NCBI GenBank assembly: GCA_905221125.1
Contig: CAJNBY010000009.1
Coordinates: 10,705 to 74,704, forward strand
Length of the DNA stretch: 64,000 nucleotides
Reading direction: 5' to 3'
Origin: a bacterium
GTDB lineage: Bacteria; Bacillota; Bacilli; Lactobacillales; Streptococcaceae
A model generated the notes under the pieces. It worked only from the letters and a program-made list of their open reading frames with translations. It made no database searches and was not told where the DNA came from. Below are positions 13,456-21,932 of this stretch, piece after piece. Position 1 is the stretch's first letter. Each line of letters opens with the position of its first letter. The translations under genes and the position numbers were made by a program.

Positions 13456-14760
13456 ATGACATTGAAAGGTATGGGCTATCTCAGGAAGAAGCTAGCTAAC
13501 TATAAGATGGGTGTAGATACTAGATACAATCAGTATGCTATGCAACATAACGATATAGATGTTGGTATTACGATACCACCTCAAATTAGGCAACAATATC
13601 GGGCGGTCTTAGGTTGGGCTGCTAAGGGTGTTGATAGTCTAGCAGACCGTTTGGTCTTTCGTGAGTTTGCCAATGACGAATTTGGGGCGAATGAAATCTT
13701 TGCTCAGAACAATCCAGATGTATTCTTTGACAGCGCGATCCTTTCAGCTTTGATTGGGTCGTGTTGTTTTGTCTACATCTCGCAAGGAGACGACGATGGC
13801 GCTCCTCGGTTGCAGGTTATTGAGGCAAGCAATGCGACTGGTGTGTTAGATCCTATCACTGGCCTGCTGACAGAGGGCTATGCAGTCTTGAAACGGGATG
13901 ACAATGGATATGCTTTGCTTGAGGCTTACTTCACTAGTGATGTGACTTGGTTCTATCCTAAAGATGGTCAGCCGTTTGCGATCGGAAATCCAACGGGTGT
14001 TCCTTTGCTGGTGCCAGTCATTCATAGACCTGATGCGGTTCGTCCGTTTGGTCGGTCACGAATTACTAGGGCTGGGATGTACTATCAGAGATATGCTAAA
14101 CGAACGCTTGAGCGGTCAGATGTGACTGCTGAGTTCTATTCGTTTCCTCAGAAGTATGTGTTGGGATTGAGTCAAGATGCTGAGGCAATTGATACTTGGA
14201 AAGCAACTGTGTCTAGCTTGCTGACATTTACAAAAGATGACGAAGGGGACAAGCCGAATGTGGGACAATTCACCACGTCCAGTATGTCTCCTTTTACTGA
14301 GCAGTTACGGACTGCAGCAGCTGGATTTGCTGGAGAGATGGGATTGACCTTGGATGACCTTGGTTTTGTATCTGACAATCCGTCATCTGTTGAAGCTATC
14401 AAGGCTAGTCATGAGAACTTGCGGTTAGCTGGTCGGAAGGCTCAGCGCTCTCTGGGTTCTGGTCTGCTGAATGTGGCTTATGTGGCTACTTGCTTACGTG
14501 ATGAGTTTCCGTATCTGAGAAAGCAGTTCAATAAAACGGTCGTGAAGTGGGAGCCTTTGTTTGAAGCGGACGCTAACATGTTGACCTTGATTGGGGACGG
14601 TGTTATCAAACTGAATCAAGCGGTGCCTGGCTATATGGATGCTGAAACCATCCGTGACTTGACTGGAATCAAAGGGTCAGACAAGCCTGCTCCAGTAGTG
14701 AAGGAGGTTGCAGATGGTGGAGGATATCGTTCCGAGCCTGCTCAAGAAAATCAAGTCTGA
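13456..14760 (+). CDS. Phage portal protein
   Basis: This 434-residue protein resembles SPP1/gp6-like portals: a hydrophilic N-terminus, a central domain (VPVIHRPDAVRPFGRSRITR, ERSDVTAEFYSFPQKYV) and a C-terminal helical part. It forms the dodecameric DNA channel at one capsid vertex. ATG at 13456 is preferred over a TTG at 13447 that would sit three bases from AAAGG. It overlaps the MuF gene and, unusually, precedes the large terminase gene by more than 2 kb. Confidence 0.8.
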   Translation: MTLKGMGYLRKKLANYKMGVDTRYNQYAMQHNDIDVGITIPPQIRQQYRAVLGWAAKGVDSLADRLVFREFANDEFGANEIFAQNNPDVFFDSAILSALIGSCCFVYISQGDDDGAPRLQVIEASNATGVLDPITGLLTEGYAVLKRDDNGYALLEAYFTSDVTWFYPKDGQPFAIGNPTGVPLLVPVIHRPDAVRPFGRSRITRAGMYYQRYAKRTLERSDVTAEFYSFPQKYVLGLSQDAEAIDTWKATVSSLLTFTKDDEGDKPNVGQFTTSSMSPFTEQLRTAAAGFAGEMGLTLDDLGFVSDNPSSVEAIKASHENLRLAGRKAQRSLGSGLLNVAYVATCLRDEFPYLRKQFNKTVVKWEPLFEADANMLTLIGDGVIKLNQAVPGYMDAETIRDLTGIKGSDKPAPVVKEVADGGGYRSEPAQENQV

Positions 14761-16375
14761 GTTTGAAGGTGCTAGGTTGGACAGCGAGGTCTTGAAAGAC
14801 TTGCTGTCTAAGCTACATCATAGCAAGGCAAGTTATTTGGACGCTAATCAATATGCTATTGAAATTGGGGAGATACTTTCTAAGGCTCTGGGAGCTTCTC
14901 TGACGAATGAAACACTACCAGACGGAAAAATGTATTACAATATCGCTCAGCGCGTGCTGACGGACGTTCTGGGGCGAAATCATGAGCTTGTGAGTGATTA
15001 TGCTGAGCAAGTTCAGAAGAATTTGAACTCTGAGGCTAAAATCGGGTTAGCTGCTCAAGTTCCTGAACTTAATCAAGACCGAATTGATGGCCTGGTCAAT
15101 CGTTTAGCCAGTGAGGAAAGTTTTGATGATGTTCGTTGGCTGTTAGAAGAGCCTGTTGTGAACTTTACTCAGTCAATAATTGATGATACTATCCAAAAAA
15201 ATGCGGAATTTCATCATAAATCTGGTTTGCAACCTGAGATTGTAAGAAAATCAGCTTATCACTGTTGCGAGTGGTGCCAGGAAGTTCAAGGTATTTACAA
15301 ATACCCAAGAGTTCCAAAGGATATTTATCGGAGACACCAACGTTGTAGATGCACTGTTGATTATAATCCTAAAAGTGGTAAGGTCCAAAATGTTTGGACA
15401 AAAAAATGGAGTAAGGAAGATAGTAACTCTCGCAAAGAGGAACGAATTAAACAACAAAAACAGTACTCTGAAAAAATTATTGAAAAAAAGGAATCTGAGT
15501 TCAAAAACAGACAATTGCTCCATTACAAAAATGAGGCTATTGATGCCATTAAGAAAACAAATATGTCCCAAAAAGTTGGGGCGGACAATTATAAGAAATT
15601 CATAGATATTTTTGATACAATCAAGGATGAAAATACGTTGAAGTTGTACCAAAAATTAGGATCAAAAATAGAATACGAAAGACTGGGTAAAACAGGAAAT
15701 TTTGCTGAGAAAAATCGTGTACAACTTAACCAAAACGCTTTCGATGGAAAGGTAGTAAAAACTTTAAACAAATACTGGGCTAAACCATTGTCAACTACAT
15801 TTCATGAAAATGGCCACGCTTTGGATTATCTGGGCTTACAAGCTATAACCAAAGGAAAAAAAGTTGTTATCGGAGAAAAAAATGTACGACTATTTGGAGA
15901 AACGACAAAAGTTTCAGTATATGCAACACATAGCTCTCATTTACCTCAATACAATCTAAGAGAAACAATTAGAGAAGATTTATGGAGACGCATTAATGGA
16001 GACTTACCGATGATTAAAGAATTAGGTGAGAATCCAAAACAATCTGAAAAGAATAAGATCATTAAGACTGCAAAGGAAAATCAAAAAAAATTCCAGGAGG
16101 AGATGAAAGAATTATTCAAAAAAAATCCTTCTGCGGTTGCGAATCTTTCAGATATGGTAGAAGCTACAGGCTGGTATAAAGAGCCTCAACCATTTGGATA
16201 TGGACATGGAAAGAACTATTGGAAGAAACCAGGTTCGGCGGAAGCTGAGTTTTTTGCTGAGATTTCTGAACTGATAGCAGTCGACCATGAGGCATATCGG
16301 GTGGTAAAGGAAATATTACCAAACGCAGTAAACGTTTATCATAAAATTGTTAATGATATTTTGAAAGGAGTCTAA
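14714..16375 (+). CDS. MuF-domain head protein fused to a zincin-like metallopeptidase (probable polymorphic toxin)
   Basis: This 553-residue protein starts at ATG 14714 after AAGGAGG. The N-terminal part (about 1-235) is a MuF/minor-head domain with the Cys cluster CCEWC (184-188) and RHQRCRC (207-213). The C-terminal part (about 236-553) is AT-rich, Lys/Asn-rich and unlike a head protein: it has HENGH (364-368) followed by ALDYLG, and EAEFFAE (510-516), which fit the HExxH and downstream Glu ligands of a gluzincin. MuF proteins of temperate Firmicute phages are known carriers of C-terminal toxins. The peptidase target is unknown; immunity may come from the next gene. Confidence 0.75.
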   Translation: MVEDIVPSLLKKIKSEFEGARLDSEVLKDLLSKLHHSKASYLDANQYAIEIGEILSKALGASLTNETLPDGKMYYNIAQRVLTDVLGRNHELVSDYAEQVQKNLNSEAKIGLAAQVPELNQDRIDGLVNRLASEESFDDVRWLLEEPVVNFTQSIIDDTIQKNAEFHHKSGLQPEIVRKSAYHCCEWCQEVQGIYKYPRVPKDIYRRHQRCRCTVDYNPKSGKVQNVWTKKWSKEDSNSRKEERIKQQKQYSEKIIEKKESEFKNRQLLHYKNEAIDAIKKTNMSQKVGADNYKKFIDIFDTIKDENTLKLYQKLGSKIEYERLGKTGNFAEKNRVQLNQNAFDGKVVKTLNKYWAKPLSTTFHENGHALDYLGLQAITKGKKVVIGEKNVRLFGETTKVSVYATHSSHLPQYNLRETIREDLWRRINGDLPMIKELGENPKQSEKNKIIKTAKENQKKFQEEMKELFKKNPSAVANLSDMVEATGWYKEPQPFGYGHGKNYWKKPGSAEAEFFAEISELIAVDHEAYRVVKEILPNAVNVYHKIVNDILKGV

Positions 16376-16376
16376 A

Positions 16377-16592
16377 ATGTTTCATGTGATTGATGAGGAA
16401 GTAAGTCTGAGGGTAGAAATCGCGGAAGCGAAATATTTAATTCACTTTAGAGAACGATTTCCGTCAGATATTTTTTTTGAGGATGAGATAGATTCTGTAA
16501 CCGCTGAAAAAATTGAAAAGGCAGTTGAAAAATGTATATCTCAAAATAAACCTTATGTTAAACCAGATGGATACGAAGACCGTCTTTATTAA
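16377..16592 (+). CDS. Small acidic protein, candidate immunity partner
   Basis: This 71-residue acidic protein follows the MuF-metallopeptidase gene by one base, with AAAGGAG as ribosome-binding site, and is followed by a hairpin. Its AT-rich composition matches the toxin half rather than the structural genes. It has no recognised motif. Tight linkage to a toxin-like domain and small acidic nature fit an immunity protein, but a head-assembly role is not excluded. Confidence 0.55.
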   Translation: MFHVIDEEVSLRVEIAEAKYLIHFRERFPSDIFFEDEIDSVTAEKIEKAVEKCISQNKPYVKPDGYEDRLY

Positions 16593-16595
16593 TGT

Positions 16596-16618
16596 AGCAC
16601 TCGCAAGGGTGCTTTTAT
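16596..16618 (+). terminator. Short hairpin with GCAA tetraloop and T-rich tail
   Basis: GCACTC-GCAA-GGGTGC (16597-16612, one wobble) followed by TTTTA. It separates the toxin/immunity pair from the next gene, so it may be a weak terminator or processing site. Confidence 0.5.
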
Positions 16619-16648
16619 TGTGCTTAGAAAGGGGTAACACTGGAAAAT

Positions 16649-16870
16649 ATGATTGATTTTTTAGAGAAAAAGTCTAGTCTGGAGCGTGGTGCTTCTGTGA
16701 AAGAAATTTTGGAAGAAAATCTTGAGGCTAGTCATAACTATACTTCGGTATTAGTGGTTTCTTTGGATAAAGATGGTGAGATAAATCTTGGCTATAGCTG
16801 GGAAAGTAGTTTGCAGGCATTGGGAATGCTCGATGTTGCTAAAAACTATATTTTAAACGTAATCAATTAA
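16649..16870 (+). CDS. Small phage protein, unknown
   Basis: This 73-residue protein has a beta-rich middle (YTSVLVVSLDKDGEINLGY) and ends NYILNVIN. AAAGGGG lies 14 bases before the ATG, too far, while an in-frame CTG at 16640 (adding LEN) has ideal spacing; a TTG-to-CTG change in a former start codon would explain this. It stands between the toxin module and the terminase. Confidence 0.55.
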   Translation: MIDFLEKKSSLERGASVKEILEENLEASHNYTSVLVVSLDKDGEINLGYSWESSLQALGMLDVAKNYILNVIN

Positions 16871-16920
16871 ATCCTCCCAGCGATAGGGTTATCATGCGGT
16901 ACGATTGAAAGGAGCAGTGG

Positions 16921-18333
16921 ATGGCTAGAAAGAAACTTGGCAATCAGAATCCTACTCAATCGGTAATTTTAAAGTACGTCAAGAAAAATTCTAAGGCAAA
17001 AGAAGCGGTAGAAATCTACGAGCGGACGGGTCTTTCTTGCTACGCTTGGCAAGTCAACTTGTTGACATCCATCATGGCTGTTGACAAGGATGGTTTGTGG
17101 GTTCATCAAAAATTTGGCTACTCTATTCCTCGTCGTAATGGGAAGTCCGAACTCTTGTACCTTTTTGAACTTTGGGGCCTGCACAATGGATTGAACATCC
17201 TACACACGGCTCATAGAATATCCACCTCTCATTCCTCTTTTGAAAAGGTGAAACGTTACCTTGAAAAAATGGGATATGTGGACGGTGAGCACTTTAGCTC
17301 TATACGAGCCAAGGGACAAGAGCGGATTGAACTTTTTGACGGCGGTGGGATTGTACAATTTCGTACCAGAACATCCAATGGTGGTTTGGGGGAAGGTTTT
17401 GACCTTCTTGTAATTGATGAGGCTCAGGAATATACGACTGAGCAGGAATCGGCCTTGAAATATACGGTAACGGATAGTAGCAATCCAATCACAATCATGT
17501 GTGGGACACCTCCTACACCTGTTTCAAATGGTACGGTTTTCACAAACTACCGTAAGACTTGCCTATTTGGGAAAGGGAAATACTCTGGTTGGGCGGAATG
17601 GTCGGTTTCTGAAGAAAAAGAGATTGACGATGTGGAAGCATGGTATAACTCCAATCCCTCTATGGGTTACCATTTGAATGAGCGGAAGATAGAAGCTGAG
17701 CTTGGTGACGATAAGTTAGACCATAACGTGCAACGTTTGGGTTATTGGCCTGAATACAACCAGAAATCTGCTATTTCGGAAACGGAATGGAATGAGTTGT
17801 GTGTGGACTCTATGCCTGATTTATCAGGTAAGTTGTTTGTCGGAGTCAAATATGGGCAAGATGGCGCAAATGTGGCGTTAAGTATCGCTGTTCGTACGGC
17901 AGATGAGCGGATTTTTGTTGAGACGATTGACTGTCAGTCAGTTCGTAACGGAAATGACTGGATCTTGGATTTTGTCAAGCGTGCCGATGTGGCTACTATC
18001 GTAGTCGATGGGGCAAGCGGTCAGAAAATCCTTGATGAAGAGTTGAAAAAGGAACGCATGAAGAGCGTGATATTGCCTACGGTTAAGGAAATCATCGTGG
18101 CTAACTCTATGTGGGAACAAGGTATTTATCAAAAGACCTTGTGCCATGCTGGTCAACCGTCTTTGAAGAAAATCACAACCAACTGTGAGAAGCGGAATAT
18201 CGGTTCAAACGGTGGGTTTGGCTATCGCTCGCATTTTGCGGATATGGATATTTCCTTGATGGATAGCGCCTTGCTTGCGCATTGGGCTTGTTTGACAACT
18301 AAGCCTAAGAAAAAGCAAAAAATCAGTTATTAA
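16921..18333 (+). CDS. terL: Phage terminase large subunit
   Basis: This 470-residue packaging motor has a Walker A variant PRRNGKS (residues 70-76), Walker B DLLVIDEAQE (161-170), coupling residues in MCGTPPTP and an RNase H-like nuclease region in the second half (FVGVKYGQDG, ATIVVDGASG). It cuts and pumps DNA through the portal. GTG-less start ATG follows AAAGGAG. It lies after the portal and MuF genes, not before them, and no small terminase subunit is recognised nearby. Confidence 0.85.
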   Translation: MARKKLGNQNPTQSVILKYVKKNSKAKEAVEIYERTGLSCYAWQVNLLTSIMAVDKDGLWVHQKFGYSIPRRNGKSELLYLFELWGLHNGLNILHTAHRISTSHSSFEKVKRYLEKMGYVDGEHFSSIRAKGQERIELFDGGGIVQFRTRTSNGGLGEGFDLLVIDEAQEYTTEQESALKYTVTDSSNPITIMCGTPPTPVSNGTVFTNYRKTCLFGKGKYSGWAEWSVSEEKEIDDVEAWYNSNPSMGYHLNERKIEAELGDDKLDHNVQRLGYWPEYNQKSAISETEWNELCVDSMPDLSGKLFVGVKYGQDGANVALSIAVRTADERIFVETIDCQSVRNGNDWILDFVKRADVATIVVDGASGQKILDEELKKERMKSVILPTVKEIIVANSMWEQGIYQKTLCHAGQPSLKKITTNCEKRNIGSNGGFGYRSHFADMDISLMDSALLAHWACLTTKPKKKQKISY

Positions 18334-18337
18334 GAGG

Positions 18338-18361
18338 AGCAGTTGAGAGACTGCTTTTTTT
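18338..18361 (+). terminator. Rho-independent terminator after terL
   Basis: AGCAGT-TGAGAG-ACTGCT followed by seven T. It lies between the packaging and head-assembly genes and may lower transcription of downstream genes or be an RNA-processing site. Confidence 0.7.
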
Positions 18362-18415
18362 GATGCCTAAAAAATTACCGAACTGCCGGGAAAGCAGGAG
18401 AAAGGAGACATGAAG

Positions 18416-18880
18416 ATGTCTGAATTTAAAACGATTGAAACACAGGAAGAACTAGATAACATCGTGAAGGAACGTATCAGACGTGAACGTGAAAAATTCG
18501 GTGATTATGATGATCTCAAGAAACGTGTTTCAGAACTGGAATCTGAAAACAGTGCTTTGAAGTCTACTGTTGAAGATGACAAGCAAACCAGAGCAGAATT
18601 AGACGCTCAAATCACTGAATTGCAGGGGCAAGTGAGCAATTATGAAACTGCTAGCTTGCGAACTCGTATCGCTTTACAAAATGGCTTGCCTTATGACTTA
18701 GCTGACCGTCTTCAAGGTGCTGACGAAGAAGCATTGAGGGCTGACGCTGAACGTCTAGCTGGTTTTATGAGACCAGCAACACCTCAAGCACCGCTAAGAG
18801 ATACTGAGCCTGCTATGGGTGATGACAAAACTATGCAAATGAAGCAAATGCTTCGAGATTTACAACCAAAAGGAGAATAA
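18416..18880 (+). CDS. Phage scaffold protein (DUF4355-like)
   Basis: This 154-residue protein has a long central coiled coil (about 15-80; LKKRVSELESENSALKSTVE) and a C-terminal region that could bind capsid protein, the usual scaffold layout, directly before the major capsid gene. ATG 18416 has eight bases to AAAGGAG; an ATG two codons upstream is too close. Confidence 0.8.
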   Translation: MSEFKTIETQEELDNIVKERIRREREKFGDYDDLKKRVSELESENSALKSTVEDDKQTRAELDAQITELQGQVSNYETASLRTRIALQNGLPYDLADRLQGADEEALRADAERLAGFMRPATPQAPLRDTEPAMGDDKTMQMKQMLRDLQPKGE

Positions 18881-18885
18881 AAATT

Positions 18886-19782
18886 ATGGCAGATAATGCA
18901 ACGAAAGCTGGAACACTTTTTAAACCAGAACTAGTAAAAGAATTGATTAGCAAAGTACAAGGACGTTCTGTTCTTGCTAAACTCTCATCTCAAACACCTA
19001 TTCCATTTAATGGAGTGGAGCAATTTATCTTCAATCTTGAAGGAAATGCCCAAATTGTCGGTGAGGGTGAACAAAAACAAGCTGGTAAAGCTAAAATCAC
19101 TTCCAAAGTAATCAAACCACTTAAATTCGTTTACCAGGCTCGTATCACAGATGAGTTCAAATACGCTTCAGAAGAAAAACAAATGAACTTCTTGTCAGCA
19201 TATATGGACGGATTCGCTAAGAAGATTGCAGAAGCCTTTGACCTTGCTGCTCTTCATGGATTGGAGCCAAAAACAATGACGGATGCTTCTTTCCGTTCAA
19301 CAAACTCATTCGATGGATTGATTACTGGTAACATTGTCAACTACGCTGAAGACCATATCGATGATAATATTGATGCGGCAGTTCAACAAATCGTTGCAAA
19401 AGGTGGTGAAGTAACAGGTATCGCCTTATCACCAACAGCAGGTCAAAATTTGGCTAAAATTAAGGTCAATGGTGTTGTTCAATATCCTGAGTTTCGCTTT
19501 GGTCAAAACCCTGATTCATTCTACGGTATGAAATCAGATATCAACAAGAACCTCACTGTAACTGGTGGTACTGCTGAAACAGACCACGCCATTGTAGGGG
19601 ATTTCCAAAACCGCTTCAAATGGGGTTACGCTGAAAACATTCCGATGGAAATCATTGAATATGGGGATCCAGATGGTGCAGGTCGTGACCTTAAAGCCTA
19701 CAATGAAATCTGTTTGCGTGCGGAAGCCTTTATCGGTTGGGGCATCCTTGATGAAGAAGCCTTCTCTCGTGTGAAAGCGTAA
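18886..19782 (+). CDS. Major capsid protein (HK97 fold)
   Basis: This 298-residue protein resembles HK97-type capsid proteins of streptococcal phages: N-terminal helix, then QTPIPFNGVEQFIFNLEGNA and a P-domain-like C-terminus ending WGILDEEAFSRVKA. Codon usage is strongly biased toward host-preferred codons compared with its neighbours, as expected for a highly made protein. ATG follows AAAGGAG. Confidence 0.85.
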   Translation: MADNATKAGTLFKPELVKELISKVQGRSVLAKLSSQTPIPFNGVEQFIFNLEGNAQIVGEGEQKQAGKAKITSKVIKPLKFVYQARITDEFKYASEEKQMNFLSAYMDGFAKKIAEAFDLAALHGLEPKTMTDASFRSTNSFDGLITGNIVNYAEDHIDDNIDAAVQQIVAKGGEVTGIALSPTAGQNLAKIKVNGVVQYPEFRFGQNPDSFYGMKSDINKNLTVTGGTAETDHAIVGDFQNRFKWGYAENIPMEIIEYGDPDGAGRDLKAYNEICLRAEAFIGWGILDEEAFSRVKA

Positions 19783-19787
19783 GTTCT

Positions 19788-20000
19788 ATGGCTTTATACC
19801 GTGATTTAAAATCAGGCGTTATAATCGCCTCTGAGTGTATTCTCGGAGGTGATTGGGTGCCTGTGGAAAATACGGCACCAAGCGGAGGAGATTTGACTGT
19901 AGCGGAATTGAAGTCTAGTTTGGATGAATTAGGCGTTGATTACGATAAGGGTCTGAAAAAATCCGATTTGGTAGCCTTGTACGAGGAAAACAAGGGTTAA
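19788..20000 (+). CDS. Small head protein with HeH/LEM-like domain
   Basis: This 70-residue protein ends in a HeH/LEM-type motif (LTVAELKSSLDELGVDYDKG, then LVALYEEN), a helix-extension-helix often found in phage proteins after the capsid gene. Its exact role in the head is not known. Confidence 0.65.
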   Translation: MALYRDLKSGVIIASECILGGDWVPVENTAPSGGDLTVAELKSSLDELGVDYDKGLKKSDLVALYEENKG

Positions 20001-20003
20001 GCT

Positions 20004-20444
20004 ATGGAAAATTTTGCAAAGATTGAAGACTTGGAATTGTTGTGGCGCTCGTTGAAATTTGATGAGCGTGCAAGGGCTGAGGCTCTATTGGAAGTTGTAT
20101 CTAATTCTTTGCGAGTTGAAGCTGAAAAAGTCGGCAAAGACCTTGACGACATGGTGGCGGAAAGCGTGTCATTCGCTAGTGTTGCCAAGTCTGTCACGGT
20201 CGATATCGTGGCACGGACCTTAATGACCTCAACGGACCATGAACCGATGACTCAGGTATCTGAGAGTGCTTTGGGTTATTCGTTTAGTGGTTCTTACCTT
20301 GTCCCTGGTGGCGGTCTCTTTATCAAAGACACCGAACTGAAAAGGCTTGGTTTGAAGAAAAAACAACGATATGGAGCGATTGAAATTTATGACCTACCTA
20401 AAAGGAATCCCTGTCATTTTAGTAGACAAGGTAGAAACTGGTAA
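20004..20444 (+). CDS. Head-tail connector (gp15/gp19-like adaptor)
   Basis: This 146-residue, mostly helical protein (LWRSLKFDERARAEALLEVV) lies in the usual place of the adaptor ring that docks on the portal. The C-terminal third is less typical. It overlaps the next gene. Family call by position and general resemblance. Confidence 0.65.
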   Translation: MENFAKIEDLELLWRSLKFDERARAEALLEVVSNSLRVEAEKVGKDLDDMVAESVSFASVAKSVTVDIVARTLMTSTDHEPMTQVSESALGYSFSGSYLVPGGGLFIKDTELKRLGLKKKQRYGAIEIYDLPKRNPCHFSRQGRNW

Positions 20445-20727
20445 TGATGATTTCGGTCATCCAATCTATCGTGATGTTGAGATTGAGGTTCAAAATGTAT
20501 TGGTTGCCCCAACTTCATCAGAGGACGTCATCAATCAAATGAATTTGACTGGGAAAAAGGCGGAATATACACTTGGTATTCCCAAAGGAGATACTAACAA
20601 GTGGGAAAACCGTGAGGTTAAGTTTTTTGGTCGCAAATGGCGGACGATTGGCATCCCTCAAGAGGGAATTGAGTCAATGATTCCATTATCTTGGAATAGA
20701 AAGGTTATGGTTGAAGTTTATGAGTGA
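20389..20727 (+). CDS. Head closure/stopper protein
   Basis: This 112-residue beta-rich protein (MTYLKGIPVILVDKVETGND) is the second connector gene, in the place of the gp16-type stopper. ATG 20389 is chosen with GGAG 11 bases before it; an ATG at 20371 in the same frame is a possible alternative. It overlaps both neighbours. Confidence 0.65.
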   Translation: MTYLKGIPVILVDKVETGNDDFGHPIYRDVEIEVQNVLVAPTSSEDVINQMNLTGKKAEYTLGIPKGDTNKWENREVKFFGRKWRTIGIPQEGIESMIPLSWNRKVMVEVYE

Positions 20728-20956
20728 TATGAAATTTCAATTGAACTCGGCTGGCGTGTCTGCCTTGCTACGTTCTTCCGAAATGCAGGGTATTTTGAGG
20801 GAGAAAGGGCAAGGAATTGCTGAAAGAGCTGGCGAGGGGTTTGAATTGACCGTATCGCCAGGGAAGAAGCGTGCCAATGCGAAGATTAGCACAACTGACA
20901 TCAAGAGCATGGCTAGAAATAAAAAACATAATATTTTACTGAAGGCTATGAGATGA
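20720..20956 (+). CDS. Small head-tail joining protein, unknown
   Basis: This 78-residue basic protein follows the stopper gene with overlap. Its content (SEMQGILREKGQGIAERAGEGF, shortened) recalls tail-completion proteins of the HK97 gp10 type, which are usually longer. Site before ATG 20720 is weak, so coupling is likely. Confidence 0.55.
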   Translation: MSDMKFQLNSAGVSALLRSSEMQGILREKGQGIAERAGEGFELTVSPGKKRANAKISTTDIKSMARNKKHNILLKAMR

Positions 20957-21288
20957 TCGAATTAGTTATAAAGAAATTTTTGGACGGACAGTTAGATGTA
21001 CCGTCTTTTTTTGAACATAAACCGAAAATGCCTGAAAGTTATGTCATTCTTGAAAAGACAGGAAGTGGTGGAAGTGACTACGTTCATTCCGCTACATTCG
21101 CTTTTCAGAGTTATGCGCCATCATTAGAAAAGGCTGCTGAGTTAAATGAGAAAGTCAAGAAAGTAGTTGAGGATCTCATCACGGTTAACGAAGTCAGTGG
21201 TGTGCATCACAATAGTGACTACAACTTTACAGATACGGAAACGAAGCAATATCGCTATCAAGCGGTATATGACATCAATTATTTTTAA
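20953..21288 (+). CDS. Tail terminator-like protein
   Basis: This 111-residue protein (MIELVIKKFLDGQLDVPSFF) is in the position of the tail-terminator ring that stops tube growth, just before the major tail protein. It has an alpha/beta pattern typical of these small proteins. Overlaps the previous gene by four bases. Confidence 0.65.
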   Translation: MIELVIKKFLDGQLDVPSFFEHKPKMPESYVILEKTGSGGSDYVHSATFAFQSYAPSLEKAAELNEKVKKVVEDLITVNEVSGVHHNSDYNFTDTETKQYRYQAVYDINYF

Positions 21289-21303
21289 AAAGGAGGTGTA
21301 GTT

Positions 21304-21927
21304 TTGGCGCCAGAATTAGAAGCACCAGAAGTAAGAACACCAAATGCAGAACCAACAGGAGGAAAGAATATGACGACTGCATCAGCATCAAATGTAACGG
21401 CTGCTAAGCCGAAAATCGGAGGGGCGGTTTCTACTGCTCCAGCTGGAACAAATCTTCCAACGAATGCAAAAACGGCCTTAGACGTAGCATTCAAAACGCT
21501 AGGTTACATTTCGGAAGATGGATTGACCAATGAGAACTCACCAGAGTCAGAAGAAGTCAAGGCGTGGGGCGGACAAACAGTCTTGTCTTCTCAAACTGAA
21601 AAAAAAGACACCTTCAAATACAAATTGATTGAAGGTCTGAATATTGAAGTCTTGAAAGAAGTCTATGGACCAGATAACGTTTCAGGAACCCTTGAAACAG
21701 GTATCACTGTAAAAGCCAATGGTAAAGAATTGCCAGAACATAGCTTGGTTATTGATACATTGTTGAAAAATGGCTATGTAAAACGCGTTGTCATTCCTCG
21801 TGGTAAGGTTAGCGAAATTGGCGAAATCAGCTATAAAGACGGCGAACCTATCGGCTATGAATTGACGATCACTGCATTACCAGACAACAGTGAGAACACT
21901 CACTACGAATACATTCAAGGAGCGTAA
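21304..21927 (+). CDS. Major tail (tube) protein
   Basis: The 207-residue frame begins at TTG 21304 behind AAAAAGGAGGTG. A second strong start, ATG 21370 after AGGAGGAAAGAAT, would give a product lacking 22 residues. The N-terminal extension (PELEAPEVRTPNAEPTGG) is acidic, Pro-rich and probably disordered. The core has the tube-protein pattern (FKYKLIEGLNIEVLKEVYGP). Two products are possible. Confidence 0.8.
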   Translation: MAPELEAPEVRTPNAEPTGGKNMTTASASNVTAAKPKIGGAVSTAPAGTNLPTNAKTALDVAFKTLGYISEDGLTNENSPESEEVKAWGGQTVLSSQTEKKDTFKYKLIEGLNIEVLKEVYGPDNVSGTLETGITVKANGKELPEHSLVIDTLLKNGYVKRVVIPRGKVSEIGEISYKDGEPIGYELTITALPDNSENTHYEYIQGA

Positions 21928-21932
21928 AATAA

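Noticed and set aside
15251..15652. Minus-strand frame opposite the MuF-metallopeptidase gene
   Set aside because: Antisense of an AT-rich gene, rich in Phe/Leu/Ile, without a start site; not a separate membrane protein or antitoxin by any visible sign.
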